Shown piece after piece: positions 31,199 to 42,260 of a stretch of 64,000 nucleotides of DNA. Source of the DNA: Pyrenophora tritici-repentis (Eukaryota; Ascomycota; Dothideomycetes; Pleosporales; Pleosporaceae). Below the pieces are notes generated by a model, which was not told the origin of the DNA, ran no database searches, and worked only from the letters and a program-made list of their open reading frames with translations. The stretch is from NCBI RefSeq assembly GCF_003171515.1, contig NC_089398.1, positions 1,612,001 through 1,676,000 on the forward strand, read 5' to 3'. The translations under genes were made by a program, and so were the position numbers. Numbering within the stretch: position 1 is the first letter of the stretch; each line of letters opens with the position of its first letter.

Positions 31199-34063
31199 AT
31201 GGCGTACGCCGACGAGGACGAAGTCGACTGGAGCGATAGCTCCTTGTGTGCGCTTCCACCACCTAGCACTATTGAAGCTGCAGCTGGCCCAAGCAACCTC
31301 GACCAACATGGGCAAGCCGGATGCAACCGAGGCTCAATGCTCAGGTCGGGAATTGATGAAGAACTCATTATACCTTGTGAGCTTCCTCTGGGTTCAAGTA
31401 AGATGTATAATACTTCTTTACCGAAGCTACACAACTCACACAGTACAGGTATCCTGAACAGCAACAGCACTTCTCAGGACCCCTCACATACGAATGGAGC
31501 ACGAAATGATGTTCTTCCTACCCGCCGAGCTTCTAAGAAGGACTACTCTAACTTTATCCTTTACGAAGCGAGCCAGAAGGCATACGAACTTACATCATTG
31601 AATGCCTTTGTGGCGCATGCCTTGCATCCCAAGCAGATCGCTCAATGCTCTGGAGAAGGAAACTGTGCACAGCCCACTATGGAGGACTACATGAGAACAG
31701 TCACTCGCGACATCACTCATATTACGAAGAAAATTGTTCGAAACACCCATTGTCGCACTGTTCATCTCCTGGCAAACGACAAGAAGCAAGGTGCACCGTT
31801 CTTGGACGTGTACAAGATCAACTCAGAGGCTTTCTCAGACTATGGGCCTGATAACTTATTCCCTGTAGCAGACAGGGTGAGCACATTATGGCACCGTGCC
31901 AGCCAGAAGCCATCCATGGTACGATTGTCAACGGATGATTACAGTCTCGACCATGGTGTTGATCCCTTGGAAGAAATCGAAGAAGTCACCAATACCCTTC
32001 TTAAGGGCAACTGCCACAAGACCTTGCCCGCAGGTCGAGCTGTGAGACTGCCAACTTTTAAGAAACAAAGAGGCGAGCGCTCATACGGAGCAGCTGTTAG
32101 GGAGAAGCCAGTTGTCGCACCGCGCGGGGATTGGCTTGCATTTCCACAGTACAGTCTTCCAGTCGTGAATCGTCCTACAAACAAGCCAATTCACAAGTCG
32201 GATACCCAAAACTCACTCCAATTGTTACCAAGGCTATCAGCGTCGCACCATGTCCAGGATGGTGACCATCCTGCTGGACTATTCGTAGAGCCCGCAGAGT
32301 ATCAACATGATATGGCTCAGCCCCCCCTTTCCCAGTTTGAGGAACTCTTGGGTTCTGACGAAGATGGCATTCTCGACATCAATTTTGCTAATTCACCAGC
32401 ACTAACTGAGGACATCGCACACACGGAAAAGGTCAATACTTGGCGATCAAAGCTAGTCAAAGACTACAAACAGTGGCTGGAACGAAGGCGGGGGTACCCA
32501 CTACAGACCAATGATCGAGCGGTTATGAGTACCGGAGAAGCTGTGGCTGCTGCTATCGCCCTAGGATTTCGTCCCACGAACAGTGACTATCAAGAGCAAG
32601 TCGATGAGGCAGGAGATGACAATACTATTGTTCCAACAATAGAAATCCCTACTAATCCTCCAAGTACGCGACGGCCTGCGAAGAAGAGAAGGATAATGGA
32701 AGAAGCTGCAGGAGGACAGCCCACAGCTACCGTTTTTATCAAACAGAAAACGATGTCTGCCAAGTCCTCGAACAAGTCGGTGATGAATCCTAGGCCGCAG
32801 GCGCTCCATCCAAGTGGATCATGGACCCTCGAGGACCACCAGGAGATTCCTCCCACTGCCTACTTTGAACCAATGTCTATCGATGAGAAGCCAGCTTGGC
32901 GTTGTGGCATCAACCATGCACTTGGTAGTTACTACAATGCTGGAGACTGCAAATCATGTAAAGGTTGCAATACTAATGTCCGAGATAGTCCGGTGAATAT
33001 AATGGACTTTTTCATGCCATCAAGGACCTATTTTTACCAACCTGTACCAGACAATCATTGGAAACCAACGAAGCCATTGAAAAAAGCACGAAAGGCTTCA
33101 AGTATATGTCATAACGCCAAGGCGAAAGATGCTTATTGGGAAGCTATCGATGCCGGTGCAACTCACGACGAGGCACGGCAAGTCGCTGCAGATACTGTTG
33201 TTGAATGGCTCAAGCCGAAGCCGAAGCCACTACCCAAAACACCCACGCCTGAGCTTGAACCGGAGCCGGAGCCCGATCTTGGTCCTCACACCAGTGGCTC
33301 TACGACTATGGAGCATGGACAAGAGATCCCGGATGGATCATACTGGGAAAAAGAAGATAAACATGAAGAGTATGCTTGGAGATGTGACGTCGGGCATGCC
33401 TTCGGACGCTACTACCTTGCTGGCGACAAGAAAAGCTGCCCTGGTTGTGGATCAAGCAAGCAAGGCATGGGCAAGCGTGCGACAATGGACTTCTACTTAC
33501 CCCCAGGGGCTGTAGTACGCCAAGAAGCCCCCGGTCTATCAACATGGAAGCCCCGTGCTTTGAAGCCGGGCAAGGTTTTCAAATCCAAGATTGGTCCAGT
33601 TACGCACAATCAGATGTGCTCCAAAGTTTACCATGAAATGATTGCCCATGAAAATGGAACGGAGGAGGCTTTCGAGCTTGCTCTGATGGAAGTCGATCAG
33701 GAGCTGGATAGACGAGAAGAAGAGAAGTTGAGGAGACATCAGGACAGGAGAGGTAAGGAGGTGTCGAAAGCACTGAATGAGACGACAACTGCGCATGCCA
33801 GTCCTACGAGGAGCAACTCGGCAGACACTGACCAGACTGAGAGTTCCGATACTCGCCAATACGGTGGCAAAACTCTCGCTGGCTCAGAAACGACTTCAGT
33901 GCTTGCGAAGAGGAAAGCCGATGACATGGACGAAGAAGGGGCGGACGAAGAAGAGGAAGAATACCACACTTCTGGTTATGCGTCGAGTCCGCAAATGGGT
34001 GGGGGTATTGATGACACGTCTTCCGATGACGATGAAGAGAGCTCTGGCTCGGATAGTGAGTGA
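31199..34063 (+). CDS. Unrecognised 954-aa protein with a duplicated CX3HX13CX2C module
   Basis: A single uninterrupted frame. The start at 31199 (MAYADEDEVDWSD) is preferred to weaker upstream codons. I recognise no family. Residues about 120-240 look folded (FVAHALHPKQIAQ, ITKKIVRNTHCRTVHLL). The second half contains a duplicated unit of about 155 residues. Each copy has a Trp-Arg-Cys entry, then C-X3-H-X13-C-X2-C (C569, H573, C587, C590; and C729, H733, C747, C750) with a shared YY-x-AGD core. MDF-x-x-P, a W-KP turn and a helical HN...YxExI...TxxEA tail follow. The C-terminus is very acidic. A zinc-binding, possibly nuclear role is inference only. Confidence 0.75.
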   Translation: MAYADEDEVDWSDSSLCALPPPSTIEAAAGPSNLDQHGQAGCNRGSMLRSGIDEELIIPCELPLGSSKMYNTSLPKLHNSHSTGILNSNSTSQDPSHTNGARNDVLPTRRASKKDYSNFILYEASQKAYELTSLNAFVAHALHPKQIAQCSGEGNCAQPTMEDYMRTVTRDITHITKKIVRNTHCRTVHLLANDKKQGAPFLDVYKINSEAFSDYGPDNLFPVADRVSTLWHRASQKPSMVRLSTDDYSLDHGVDPLEEIEEVTNTLLKGNCHKTLPAGRAVRLPTFKKQRGERSYGAAVREKPVVAPRGDWLAFPQYSLPVVNRPTNKPIHKSDTQNSLQLLPRLSASHHVQDGDHPAGLFVEPAEYQHDMAQPPLSQFEELLGSDEDGILDINFANSPALTEDIAHTEKVNTWRSKLVKDYKQWLERRRGYPLQTNDRAVMSTGEAVAAAIALGFRPTNSDYQEQVDEAGDDNTIVPTIEIPTNPPSTRRPAKKRRIMEEAAGGQPTATVFIKQKTMSAKSSNKSVMNPRPQALHPSGSWTLEDHQEIPPTAYFEPMSIDEKPAWRCGINHALGSYYNAGDCKSCKGCNTNVRDSPVNIMDFFMPSRTYFYQPVPDNHWKPTKPLKKARKASSICHNAKAKDAYWEAIDAGATHDEARQVAADTVVEWLKPKPKPLPKTPTPELEPEPEPDLGPHTSGSTTMEHGQEIPDGSYWEKEDKHEEYAWRCDVGHAFGRYYLAGDKKSCPGCGSSKQGMGKRATMDFYLPPGAVVRQEAPGLSTWKPRALKPGKVFKSKIGPVTHNQMCSKVYHEMIAHENGTEEAFELALMEVDQELDRREEEKLRRHQDRRGKEVSKALNETTTAHASPTRSNSADTDQTESSDTRQYGGKTLAGSETTSVLAKRKADDMDEEGADEEEEEYHTSGYASSPQMGGGIDDTSSDDDEESSGSDSE

Positions 34064-34147
34064 GAGGTATTTGCTGAGAAGGAGGCGGCAGGAGGATGAC
34101 GAAAAATCTTTAGTTTGTTATCTGTTTGCTTGAATTGTTTTGCAACA

Positions 34148-34470
34148 CATACGATGGGCTGTATGTGCTATGGATACACGGCATGAGGACATGATCTGTT
34201 GGCAGTATCTGTCGATTGACTCACATGTCCAATATTCTTTGTGGACTCTGGAGTCTTGCTTACATGGCATTCTTATTTTGGGGATATGGGAATTTCCCTG
34301 TTTTGGCTCATACGATCAGTTGTATGTGCTATGGATACACGGCACGGGGATATGGTCTGTTGGCAGCACATGTCGATGGATTCACATGTCTAGTATTCTT
34401 TGTGTATTTCGGGGTCATGCTGACATGATTTTCTTATCTTTGGAGTTGTTGGGGTTTCCTTATTGCGGGT
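34148..34470. repeat. Imperfect tandem duplication, 161-bp unit
   Basis: The unit starting CATACGAT at 34148 recurs at 34309. Shared blocks include GTATGTGCTATGGATACACG, TCTGTTGGCAG and AGTATTCTTTGTG. Two copies, diverged mainly by single substitutions. It lies in the 3' flank of the 954-aa gene. The rest of 34064-34621 shows nothing else. Confidence 0.8.
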
Positions 34471-34621
34471 ATTGTTATGTATTGCCAGCTGCATCCCTAT
34501 GGATATCCACGGAATATTATGCTTTCAAAATTGGCCATACTCATCTATTAGACGCTCAAGTCTCACTGACCCAGAACCCATGTAAGTCGATCACGATATG
34601 CCACCACGCATCTCAACTATC

Positions 34622-36309
34622 CTAATCTTCTGTGCTAGACATTGCACTCGGCACCTTGACTTTGAAGACCAGAGCCTGGATGTCAAGATCAAGACCCGAA
34701 GCATCAGCATACCTGGTCTGGCCACCGTTGATATATCCTGCAACACTCCGTTAGCGACACGTCCTAGATTCAACTACTAGAGATGAGATGAGCTACTTAC
34801 CATCCTGAGTAATAAAGTCGTTATCAGACAAGGAGATGAGATAAAACTCCCTCGCTGCACTCTTATCATCCGACGAAGCGGCAGATCTACCAATAGAGTC
34901 GTTCGCATCCACAGGCAGCAGAGCCAGGCTCTCCCACTTCTCATTCAGCAAATTAACATCCTGCACACCGCCATTATGTAGACCAAATTTGCCGAGCTGT
35001 GCGTTGTCGTTGAAGGATAACCAGGGACAGTACTCGGCGGGTTGGATATCTTTCTTGAGCTTGCCCTTACTACTCGCAATCTGTCCGCCAACGTCATTTA
35101 CACCTGTTTGATTGACCAGATTGGTGGCCTTAGAAATATCAATAACATCAACGTTCCTGTAGAGTGACTCGGAAGACTTCTGTCCGCGGCCGGCGTTGGA
35201 GTCATGCGCGAGGACGAGGAATTGGGTGGGGCTGATATAGTGCATTTCGGACTGGATGGCTACTTTGTCGTTGGGGAGAACGGGAAGCTGGACAGCGTAT
35301 TCGGCTTCAAGCTTCATTGTGCCGTTGCAGTTTTTGTAAACGAAGAGACGGGTGTTGCGACGCTTTTTCGAGGAGGTGCCGCCGTCTTGGACGGTGGCGC
35401 TTTGGAGCATGGTGTAGATGTACTCTCCATCTGGGCTCGAGGTCAGAGCTTCTAGACCTTGGTTGTTTGATCGTCCGGAAGTGGGATCTTCGGGTGTTAT
35501 AGTGTATGTGGGATCGTAGATGGGTGGAGAGTCTGCGTCGAAGCTATCCGTGCCGTTGCGTTGAGGGGTGATGGCATCTGGGGTTGGGGTAGCACTTTTC
35601 ATCTTTCCTTCTGGGTCGAACTCATAGATGTAGGCAGCGTACTCGTCACTTATCCAGAAATTCCCGTCTTTGAGTACTAGACCTTCAGAGTCTAGGGAGA
35701 TACGACTACCGCCATCTCCTTCCCCACCGAAACCATTGCCAGTATCTGCAATTGTAAGCAATGTCTAACGAGAGAAGCGGCTGTACGCTTACATTGGGCC
35801 ATGGGTAGATCTGGAAACCCCGGGTACTGGGTCCTTCCAGTGGCATCGAGACCTGTCAAAGGAGTGCTGTCGGGCCCATATAAGAGTATGGTGTCATTGT
35901 AAACAATCTTGAGGTTAGGACTAGCTGGCTTCTCGATCTTGGCTTCAACCGGTGTAAAGTTGACGTAGAACTTGTGAATACGGCTCTGGGTGTTCTGTGT
36001 GCCCTGTGTATTCCAGCCACGGTCAGGTAGACCATAGACCACACCTGTATACGAATCACCTGCGAGTTTCCAAGACTTCGGCTCCAATGCGATGGCACTT
36101 CCGATACCGCCAATGGTGTCGCCGTACTTGTCACGGGTATTGCTGGGGAGCTTTCCGTAACCAGCGAGCGTATCGTATTTATACACCTGGTTGTTGCAGG
36201 TAGTAATATTATCAGCTGTCGGAATGGTTGTAGTCTGGGTATTAATTGAAGCAGCGACTACCCAGCTGACAGATACAGCTAGAAGTCGGAGAGAAGTGGC
36301 AAATATCAT
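34622..36309 (-). CDS. Secreted esterase-like/phytase-like beta-propeller protein
   Basis: Exons 36309-35793, 35745-34801 and 34737-34622 encode 525 residues. The first intron is 47 bp and the second 63 bp. Residues 1-20 are a signal peptide (MIFATSLRLLAVSVSWVVAA). The body matches the esterase-like activity of phytase family: GLPDRGWNT (about 98), YTGNGFGGEGDGG followed by LDSEGL and ISDEY (about 175-205), NNQGLEAL, and YINGGQTRYADASGLDLD near the end. The acidic D/E clusters would bind calcium in a beta-propeller. Many N-glycosylation sites (NXT/S) fit secretion. Substrate is unknown; phosphate scavenging is possible. ATG 36309 is chosen because the frame's earlier start is a TTG. Confidence 0.88.
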
Positions 36310-36916
36310 GTTCAAAAGTAGTCGACAGTGGTGTTTCAGATGGGAGCTTGAAAGGATTAAATTTCCTATGTCAACAATCGCAAATAAACTCGCATCTCGC
36401 GATGACGCGACAACTATGTACCGGACCTATTCCAGATAAAACTGCGAATAAATTCTGCGTATGACCGTTGTTTGGCTACTCGAAGTGAAGCGATTAGATT
36501 CATTCCCATATGGCCCCCACATGAGCCGCGTATGCAGGCATGTGGCGTCAAGAGCGTAGGATGCAGGGGCAGGTGCTGCTCGCAGAGCACCAATGGGGTA
36601 CGGCAGAATGTAGTTCAAACATGGAAGCCAATATTTGCAGATCTCCCGAGCGGCACGATTCAAGGCGCGGTTGTGGATACGGAAGCACACGTTGGCCGGA
36701 AACATGCCATGAGTCGTTGACCGGAAATTGGGCCTAGGTCTGCGTCTTGCCGCAATAGGCAGGCCACACCAGGACATTCACAGGCCATCCGATCCTATAT
36801 GCCTTTGGGGCATGCATAAAGATGAAATTTGTCATCGTAACGATGTGTGTTCATGTCGGCCAGCCCCAGGGAAGGATGCAGATATCCGCGTCGCGTGGGG
36901 TAATGCTTCGTTATTA
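36310..36916. other. Intergenic, no gene seen
   Basis: 5' flank of the phytase-like gene. Only short shadow frames occur. Confidence 0.5.
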
Positions 36917-37039
36917 CCGGCACCTGGGCGTCATAAAATACTTAACAGTATGGTAATTACCATCTAATAAGCGTGTTTTTCGACTACGCTGGCCTTTGTG
37001 TACTAGTATGTCAAGTATTTTATGACACCCAGGTGCCGG
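36917..37039 (+). mobile_element. MITE family 2, copy B (best preserved)
   Basis: Terminal inverted repeats of 31 bp with two mismatches: CCGGCACCTGGGCGTCATAA... from 36917 and its mirror ending at 37039. The interior contains GCCTTTGTGTACTAGTATGT next to the right arm. The right arm TGTCAAGTATTTTATGACAC (37010-37029) is identical to that of copy A. No obvious target duplication. 37040-37325 shows no gene. Confidence 0.85.
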
Positions 37040-37325
37040 CACCTGAGTATAGCAGAAAGGATCTGTGTATGTTGCAACACCAATACTAACAAGCATAGAG
37101 TCAAGCTTGGTGCATTTCTACCTTTCCAGATAAGTTGTTTATTTTGAATCAAACTCAATTTTGATGTGGCGGCCGTATCTCAATCGCATCGATCGCTCAT
37201 GTCCGAAACCATCCCAATCTCATCGCCACAGTTGCTGTTATTTCCCCCGTGAAATTTCTCTGTTCTCACTGCAGAAGACAGTGTCATAGAAGCAAGTGCT
37301 TCGAGACGTGGCTTCTTCAGGTACG

Positions 37326-39602
37326 ATGAAGCGTCATGGCTCCCGGCAGTACCTAGGTAAGTACCGACCGCAACAGAGCTTCTTCCCACATGTCGACTTC
37401 CCAGTTTTTACTTGACTTGTTTTGCATACGCAGCTCCTGTCAACAACTCTATCCTAATGCTCTCATACTACTGACTTCGGATAGCCTAACTCAAAAGTCA
37501 TCCTTACCGACAGCGACGGTCGTCTCTCAATCCTAAGTGAAGGTGAAAGTCATCGCCTTGACTTGGCTCACGCTTATAGCCATCGTTCATTTTCCAAGGC
37601 CGCGGGAATAATGCTTGGTTCAGGCGAGGGGTTTATTACCAAGCTCGCTTCATACCTCACAGCAGACAGACATCCTGTTCCCGACGAAACACCATCCACG
37701 GAAGATGAGACTTCCCCCACGACCCCGCTTACTAGCAATGCTACAAGGGAAGACAATATTTCAACTGGCAACAACGAGTCAGCAAAGTCCATATCGACAA
37801 CTGGCCCAAGACGTTCAATTGCAAGATCTGCCAGTGAGACGGTTGTGCCGAGCCAGACTCACAGTGAGCGATTGACTGCGATAACCGTGTTGAATACTGT
37901 CCACTTCAAAGAAGGCGAGCGCCGTGTAACCAATGTACCCCAACATCTTCCACGGGCTGCACTGCAACCTCCTCGCCGTGCCACGCAGCGCTCTATAAGT
38001 AACTCACGACTCGAACTAAGCTCTCCCAATCCTGATGCTGCGACACCCTTCACTGCCCTCCAGAAGCAGCACAAAGAGCAAGCGAAATTTGCTACCAGTC
38101 GCTTACCTAGACCTGCTCGAGCTCGGCTTGAATCTTCTTTGAGCGGACCTGCGACTAGATCAAGACCGAGCCCTACTAGATCTACTGCGTTACGCTCAAG
38201 TTCGGATCCCGACCTAACAAAAGCATTCGCGAACCCCAGAACACGCGATCGTAACGTACCACTCAAACCATGTATCAAGAAGAAAGCAGGCAGTGTCATC
38301 GCTCCTCCACCGGAAGAGTTTCAGCATGGAAAAGTCACCGCTGGGTCCAGGACTTTGCGCCGCGTAAAGACGGTCGATTTCGAAGGAAACGGTTCAAGTT
38401 CATCATTCTCGCTATCGCCAGGCCATTTCACTCAGGACAGACCGAACCCACTTTCGAGGAATAATTCCGAGAAGACCACTAGGCGTGCTAGTGTAACGAA
38501 GAAGATAGCCAAGACCTCACCTTCATGCCCGAACACCATAGGCACAACGAAGAGTAGTGTTGCAGACACTGCAGTCACACGCACAGATGTCCATGTCATC
38601 GCCATCGCACCCCAATGGGATGCGCAGGATGTTACCAACGACGAAGATATCGATCCGGCGACGCCGACTATGCAGATAATAGAGACGAAGAGTGCAAGCT
38701 ACGAGATAGTCTGGGACGATGTACCACCCGAGCACAGCGCCAGAATCATAGGAAGACGGAGCTCGTCTGCAAGCCATGCGTTGGAAGCAGCCGCTCCAGG
38801 TGCGCCACGTGGTCTTGAGCGAGTCAACTCGAAGCTTGCGTGTTGGTCAGGAACATGGAACACACCTTCGGAGAAGTTCAAACCGACCATCGTGGTTTTT
38901 CCCGACGACGATGGTCGATCTGCTTATCACGATTGCGCGATAGAGGTCGACGATGAACTACTAGTATCAGCACCCCCGAACAGCCAGATGACAAGTTGTA
39001 CTTCTTCACGCTTCCCATCTTGCCCGCCATCTCGTACGGCCAGTGCGCCAATGACTAGGACAGCTTCGAAGGAAGAGATGACGTTCTCGGACGCCCTGAG
39101 AGACACACTACCACAACTCCCAGAGCATCTGCCCCCAGTTTTGGAACAGGCTCTTCCTACCCCTGATGGTGAGGTGAGGATTGGCGGTGGACGAGATATG
39201 AAACCAGCCATTGGGTTTCGTAAGCTTTCGAATGTCGACGAAGCAGACACAAGGTTCCGAGGCCATCGTGACTCTGTCACCATGGCGCATTCCCGACTCG
39301 TCCGCTCTGGAGGGGTTTCCGCGGAGCTTTTTGCACATAGGGATTCCATCTCCATAGGAAAGAAGCGTATACACGCAAGGAACCATGCAACGTCTGCGGT
39401 CAGAGCGATACCTCGTCGTAGAGAGACAATTTGCGAAATGCGCAACTTCCTTGACGATGATGACATGTCAGGGGTGTCTATGCCCGCGGCCGATTTGGTC
39501 AAGGAGCGGGCTGCTCAAGCGCTCAGAAACAGTAGCTCACCATCTATGCTTCGTCCGCCACAACAGACGCCGAATCAACGCCATATTCGGATTGTGGAGT
39601 AA
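37326..39602 (+). CDS. Large disordered protein of unknown function
   Basis: The main exon is open from about 37488 to 39602. The first ATG in it is 37611 (663 aa). The frame reads protein-like upstream of that (DSDGRLSILSEGESHRLDL), so a 5' exon is likely. My best model is exon 37326-37356, intron 37357-37497 (GTAAGT..AAAG), exon 37498-39602, giving 711 aa, but the first exon is weakly supported. The product is Ser/Thr/Pro/Arg-rich and mostly disordered, with short ordered islands (ASYEIVWDDVPPEHSARI at about 395; LERVNSKLACWSGTWNTPSEKF). I recognise no domain. Possible phosphorylation-rich scaffold; no function is assigned. Confidence 0.6.
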
Positions 39603-40337
39603 GTTGACCAAAAAGGGCCGGTGTTGTCGCGCAACAGTGTCAGCATGTGATGGAAATTCCTAGAGGCGGTCTCTCGCAAACATATCCCTATAGTGAAAAG
39701 TGGAACATATGAGGTAGCGCGAATCAATATCTGTACACGTGCCTATTGTCTCAACGAACGTATACGGTAATAATCTAGTTGCGTGTGTGGTGAGGATAGG
39801 ATGGATCGGCGCTTCCAAGGTCTCCGAGGCCGATGCCGACAGCACCTCGCATACAGCCACACTCGACACCAACTGTACGTTGCAGACTTGATGTACCCAG
39901 CTCCTTGTAGTAAACCGCCTTCGTGTAATACTGCAAACCCCTACTTAGTTTACATTGCCATGGAATCAGCCTTGACCATTGGCTCATTGTTACCATGCCC
40001 GAATCGACGACGCACTGCGGCTTCTCGTGTTGAGCGAAGTGCCTGCTCTCTGTGCTCTTACGTTGGACATAGCCATCCGTCTCGGCTGATGAATTGGCTT
40101 TTGTTGATGATACGGCGAGCGCCGCGATGGCGGATTAAGTCTACATGGGCTTCGCTATAACGCGTGTGACAAATGGCGTCGCAGGACGCGTTTGAGCATA
40201 CTGGGCAATCAACACCATGTTGCATAAACGCAGTACTCCTCTCTGTGATCTCAATGATACTTGTACTCATCACAGCCTAGCCACTAACATTCCTGCATTC
40301 GGACCATACTTACACATCTATACACGACGATCCTAAG
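39603..40337. other. Intergenic, no gene seen
   Basis: No supported feature. It includes the promoter of the UstYa-family gene. Confidence 0.5.
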
Positions 40338-41222
40338 ATGGCAGTCGACGACGCGAAGGACACGCTAAAGCGCGGTCCGCGTTACGACACGCTACCCAAC
40401 ACCGATGACCACTCGGATTCCAGTACAGAGGTTGGAGATTGGGATACAGAAGACGCTGTGCAGCCAAGGCGGAGAAGAAAGACATTCTGGCGGAGAGTGA
40501 AGGGATACCGGTGGATGCTAGACACGACGCTTTTGCTGGTCATAGTCGGTCTGCTCGTTGAAAAGAGGTGGCAGCATCAGGCGAAGAGCCACCAGTATGA
40601 GCTTGCGGGGGACATTTCAGGTTTCGCGCCAACCTTTTCACAACAAATCGTCAGCTTCAAGCCGAACGATGTATTTGCTCCGGAGAACGAGACGGAGTTT
40701 TGGGGCAAAGAGACGCAGGATGCATGGCTGAGTATTGTGCCAGGTAAATGCCTCTGCTTTTCCTTCTTTCCAACTTGACAGGACTGACAGATTACAGAGG
40801 GGCTAGGTTACGTCAACGTAAAGAACGCGAGCGACTATTCCAACCTCCCAAAACCTGTCCACGATTACCCCGGCCAGACTGTGTACACGACGTCGGTGAC
40901 GCATCAGCTACACTGCCTCTATACCATTCTCGATGCCTATAACTCGATGAAGTTTACCATGGCGAATCCCATGTCACCGAAGCCGGTCAAGATGGCATGG
41001 CATATCAATCACTGCTTCGAGTATATCAGGCAGGCGATCATGTGCGCGGGTGATGTAGCGCTGGAAGGTGCTGCTACTACTTTCCCACACGGTGACAATG
41101 GCGAGGATCGGGGAGGTAGTGATGGATGGGACGCGAAGCACGTATGCAAAGACTACAGTCAGGTGTACGCCTACTTGGAAAAGGAGACGATCAACCACAT
41201 GAAGTGGATATCTTCAGAATAG
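40338..41222 (+). CDS. UstYa-family (DUF3328) oxidase-like membrane protein
   Basis: Exons 40338-40743 and 40798-41222 encode 276 residues; the intron is 54 bp. The N-terminus is cytosolic and acidic/basic mixed. A single membrane anchor lies at about 60-76 (TTLLLVIVGLLVEKRW). The lumenal domain has the two family motifs, HQLHCL and HCFEYIRQAIMC, which probably bind the metal. UstYa proteins catalyse oxidative cyclisation or chlorination steps in fungal ribosomal-peptide and cyclopeptide pathways (ustiloxin, cyclochlorotine), but most family members are uncharacterised. A P450 gene follows in the same direction after about 1 kb. No precursor peptide with repeats is seen. Confidence 0.9.
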
Positions 41223-42260
41223 CGTAATCGACGTGTTTGCCTCGGGCGATGATTAGTATCTGCTGCCGGAATTATGTGAAGAGTTAATCTATGACATCAA
41301 ACGGATAGTGAAGAAATTTGAAAGCACTCTCCACATTTTAAGCCATGATCGAATAAAAGACGAGGCACGTAGTCTCATACCATTGCATACCGGATCTGAG
41401 AAGGTTTCCACCTCTCGGTCGTGACCGAATTCAGTGCGAGATGCGAGCTGCGAGGTAAAAAAGTGTCCGACTAGGCCAATCAGCGCCCCTGTGATCTGAC
41501 CTCGGTCGCGGATTAGAGCAGGGATGCTGCAGCGACCGGCATCACCGAGAGTCGACACTACACGCGTCAGCCACGCTCCGAGGGGTGCAACCTCAGCATT
41601 CGGGCGCCTGCTCCAAGGTGTATCGGAGCATCCAGGCGAGTTGCTCAATACGTATGCGTGCCGTAAAGCATATTGGGCCAAGCAATGTGGAACCGCGACG
41701 TTCCGAAAGAGGCGTATATGTAGGATAGGTATATATATGAGGTGCTGACATGTCTCATGGACGCATATCTCGCATCCGGCCAAGCTTTGAATGTGCCGTG
41801 TTGGCTCGCTCTCGCCAAAGAAAAAGCTCCGAAGGATTTTGTGGGGGAACAAAGCAAGTAGGTAAAGGTCTACTACCCCTAGGTTATCAGTTTCTCGGGA
41901 ACGCCACCTTTAAAGACACGGGACCGATCGAGTGCACCACTCGTACGCCATCTCGGGAGAAGCGGAGAAAGAGGCAAAGTTATCTCCGCAAGCGATTCAC
42001 ATCATTAGTCCGAAAAAGACAAGTGACGACAATTGCGTCAACGGTGAAGCTGACTGTTGCGCCTTCTTAAAGCCCATATTGGCGCCGTACCTGCGAAGCC
42101 AGCATCAGGGCATTTGCCATTCCCGGATTGAACTTGCACAAGGTAAACGCGACTGCCACGACGACACGGCTTCCTCACCCGATCCACGCCACTTACTACT
42201 ACACCTCACCCTGAAGACTACACGACTCTAGAGAGCCAATCCTCCATTCCTATCAGCATC
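41223..42260. other. Intergenic, no gene seen
   Basis: Between the UstYa-family gene and the P450. A 187-codon minus-strand frame (41289-41852) has no protein-like composition, and I treat it as chance. Confidence 0.5.

Noticed and set aside
41289..41852. 187-codon minus-strand frame between the UstYa-family gene and the P450
   Set aside because: Composition is not protein-like (many Cys/Arg/His, no domain), and no splice extension improves it.
41223..42260. Ribosomal-peptide precursor for the UstYa-family protein
   Set aside because: No signal peptide followed by repeated cores separated by Lys-Arg was found in any frame here or in the adjacent gaps.
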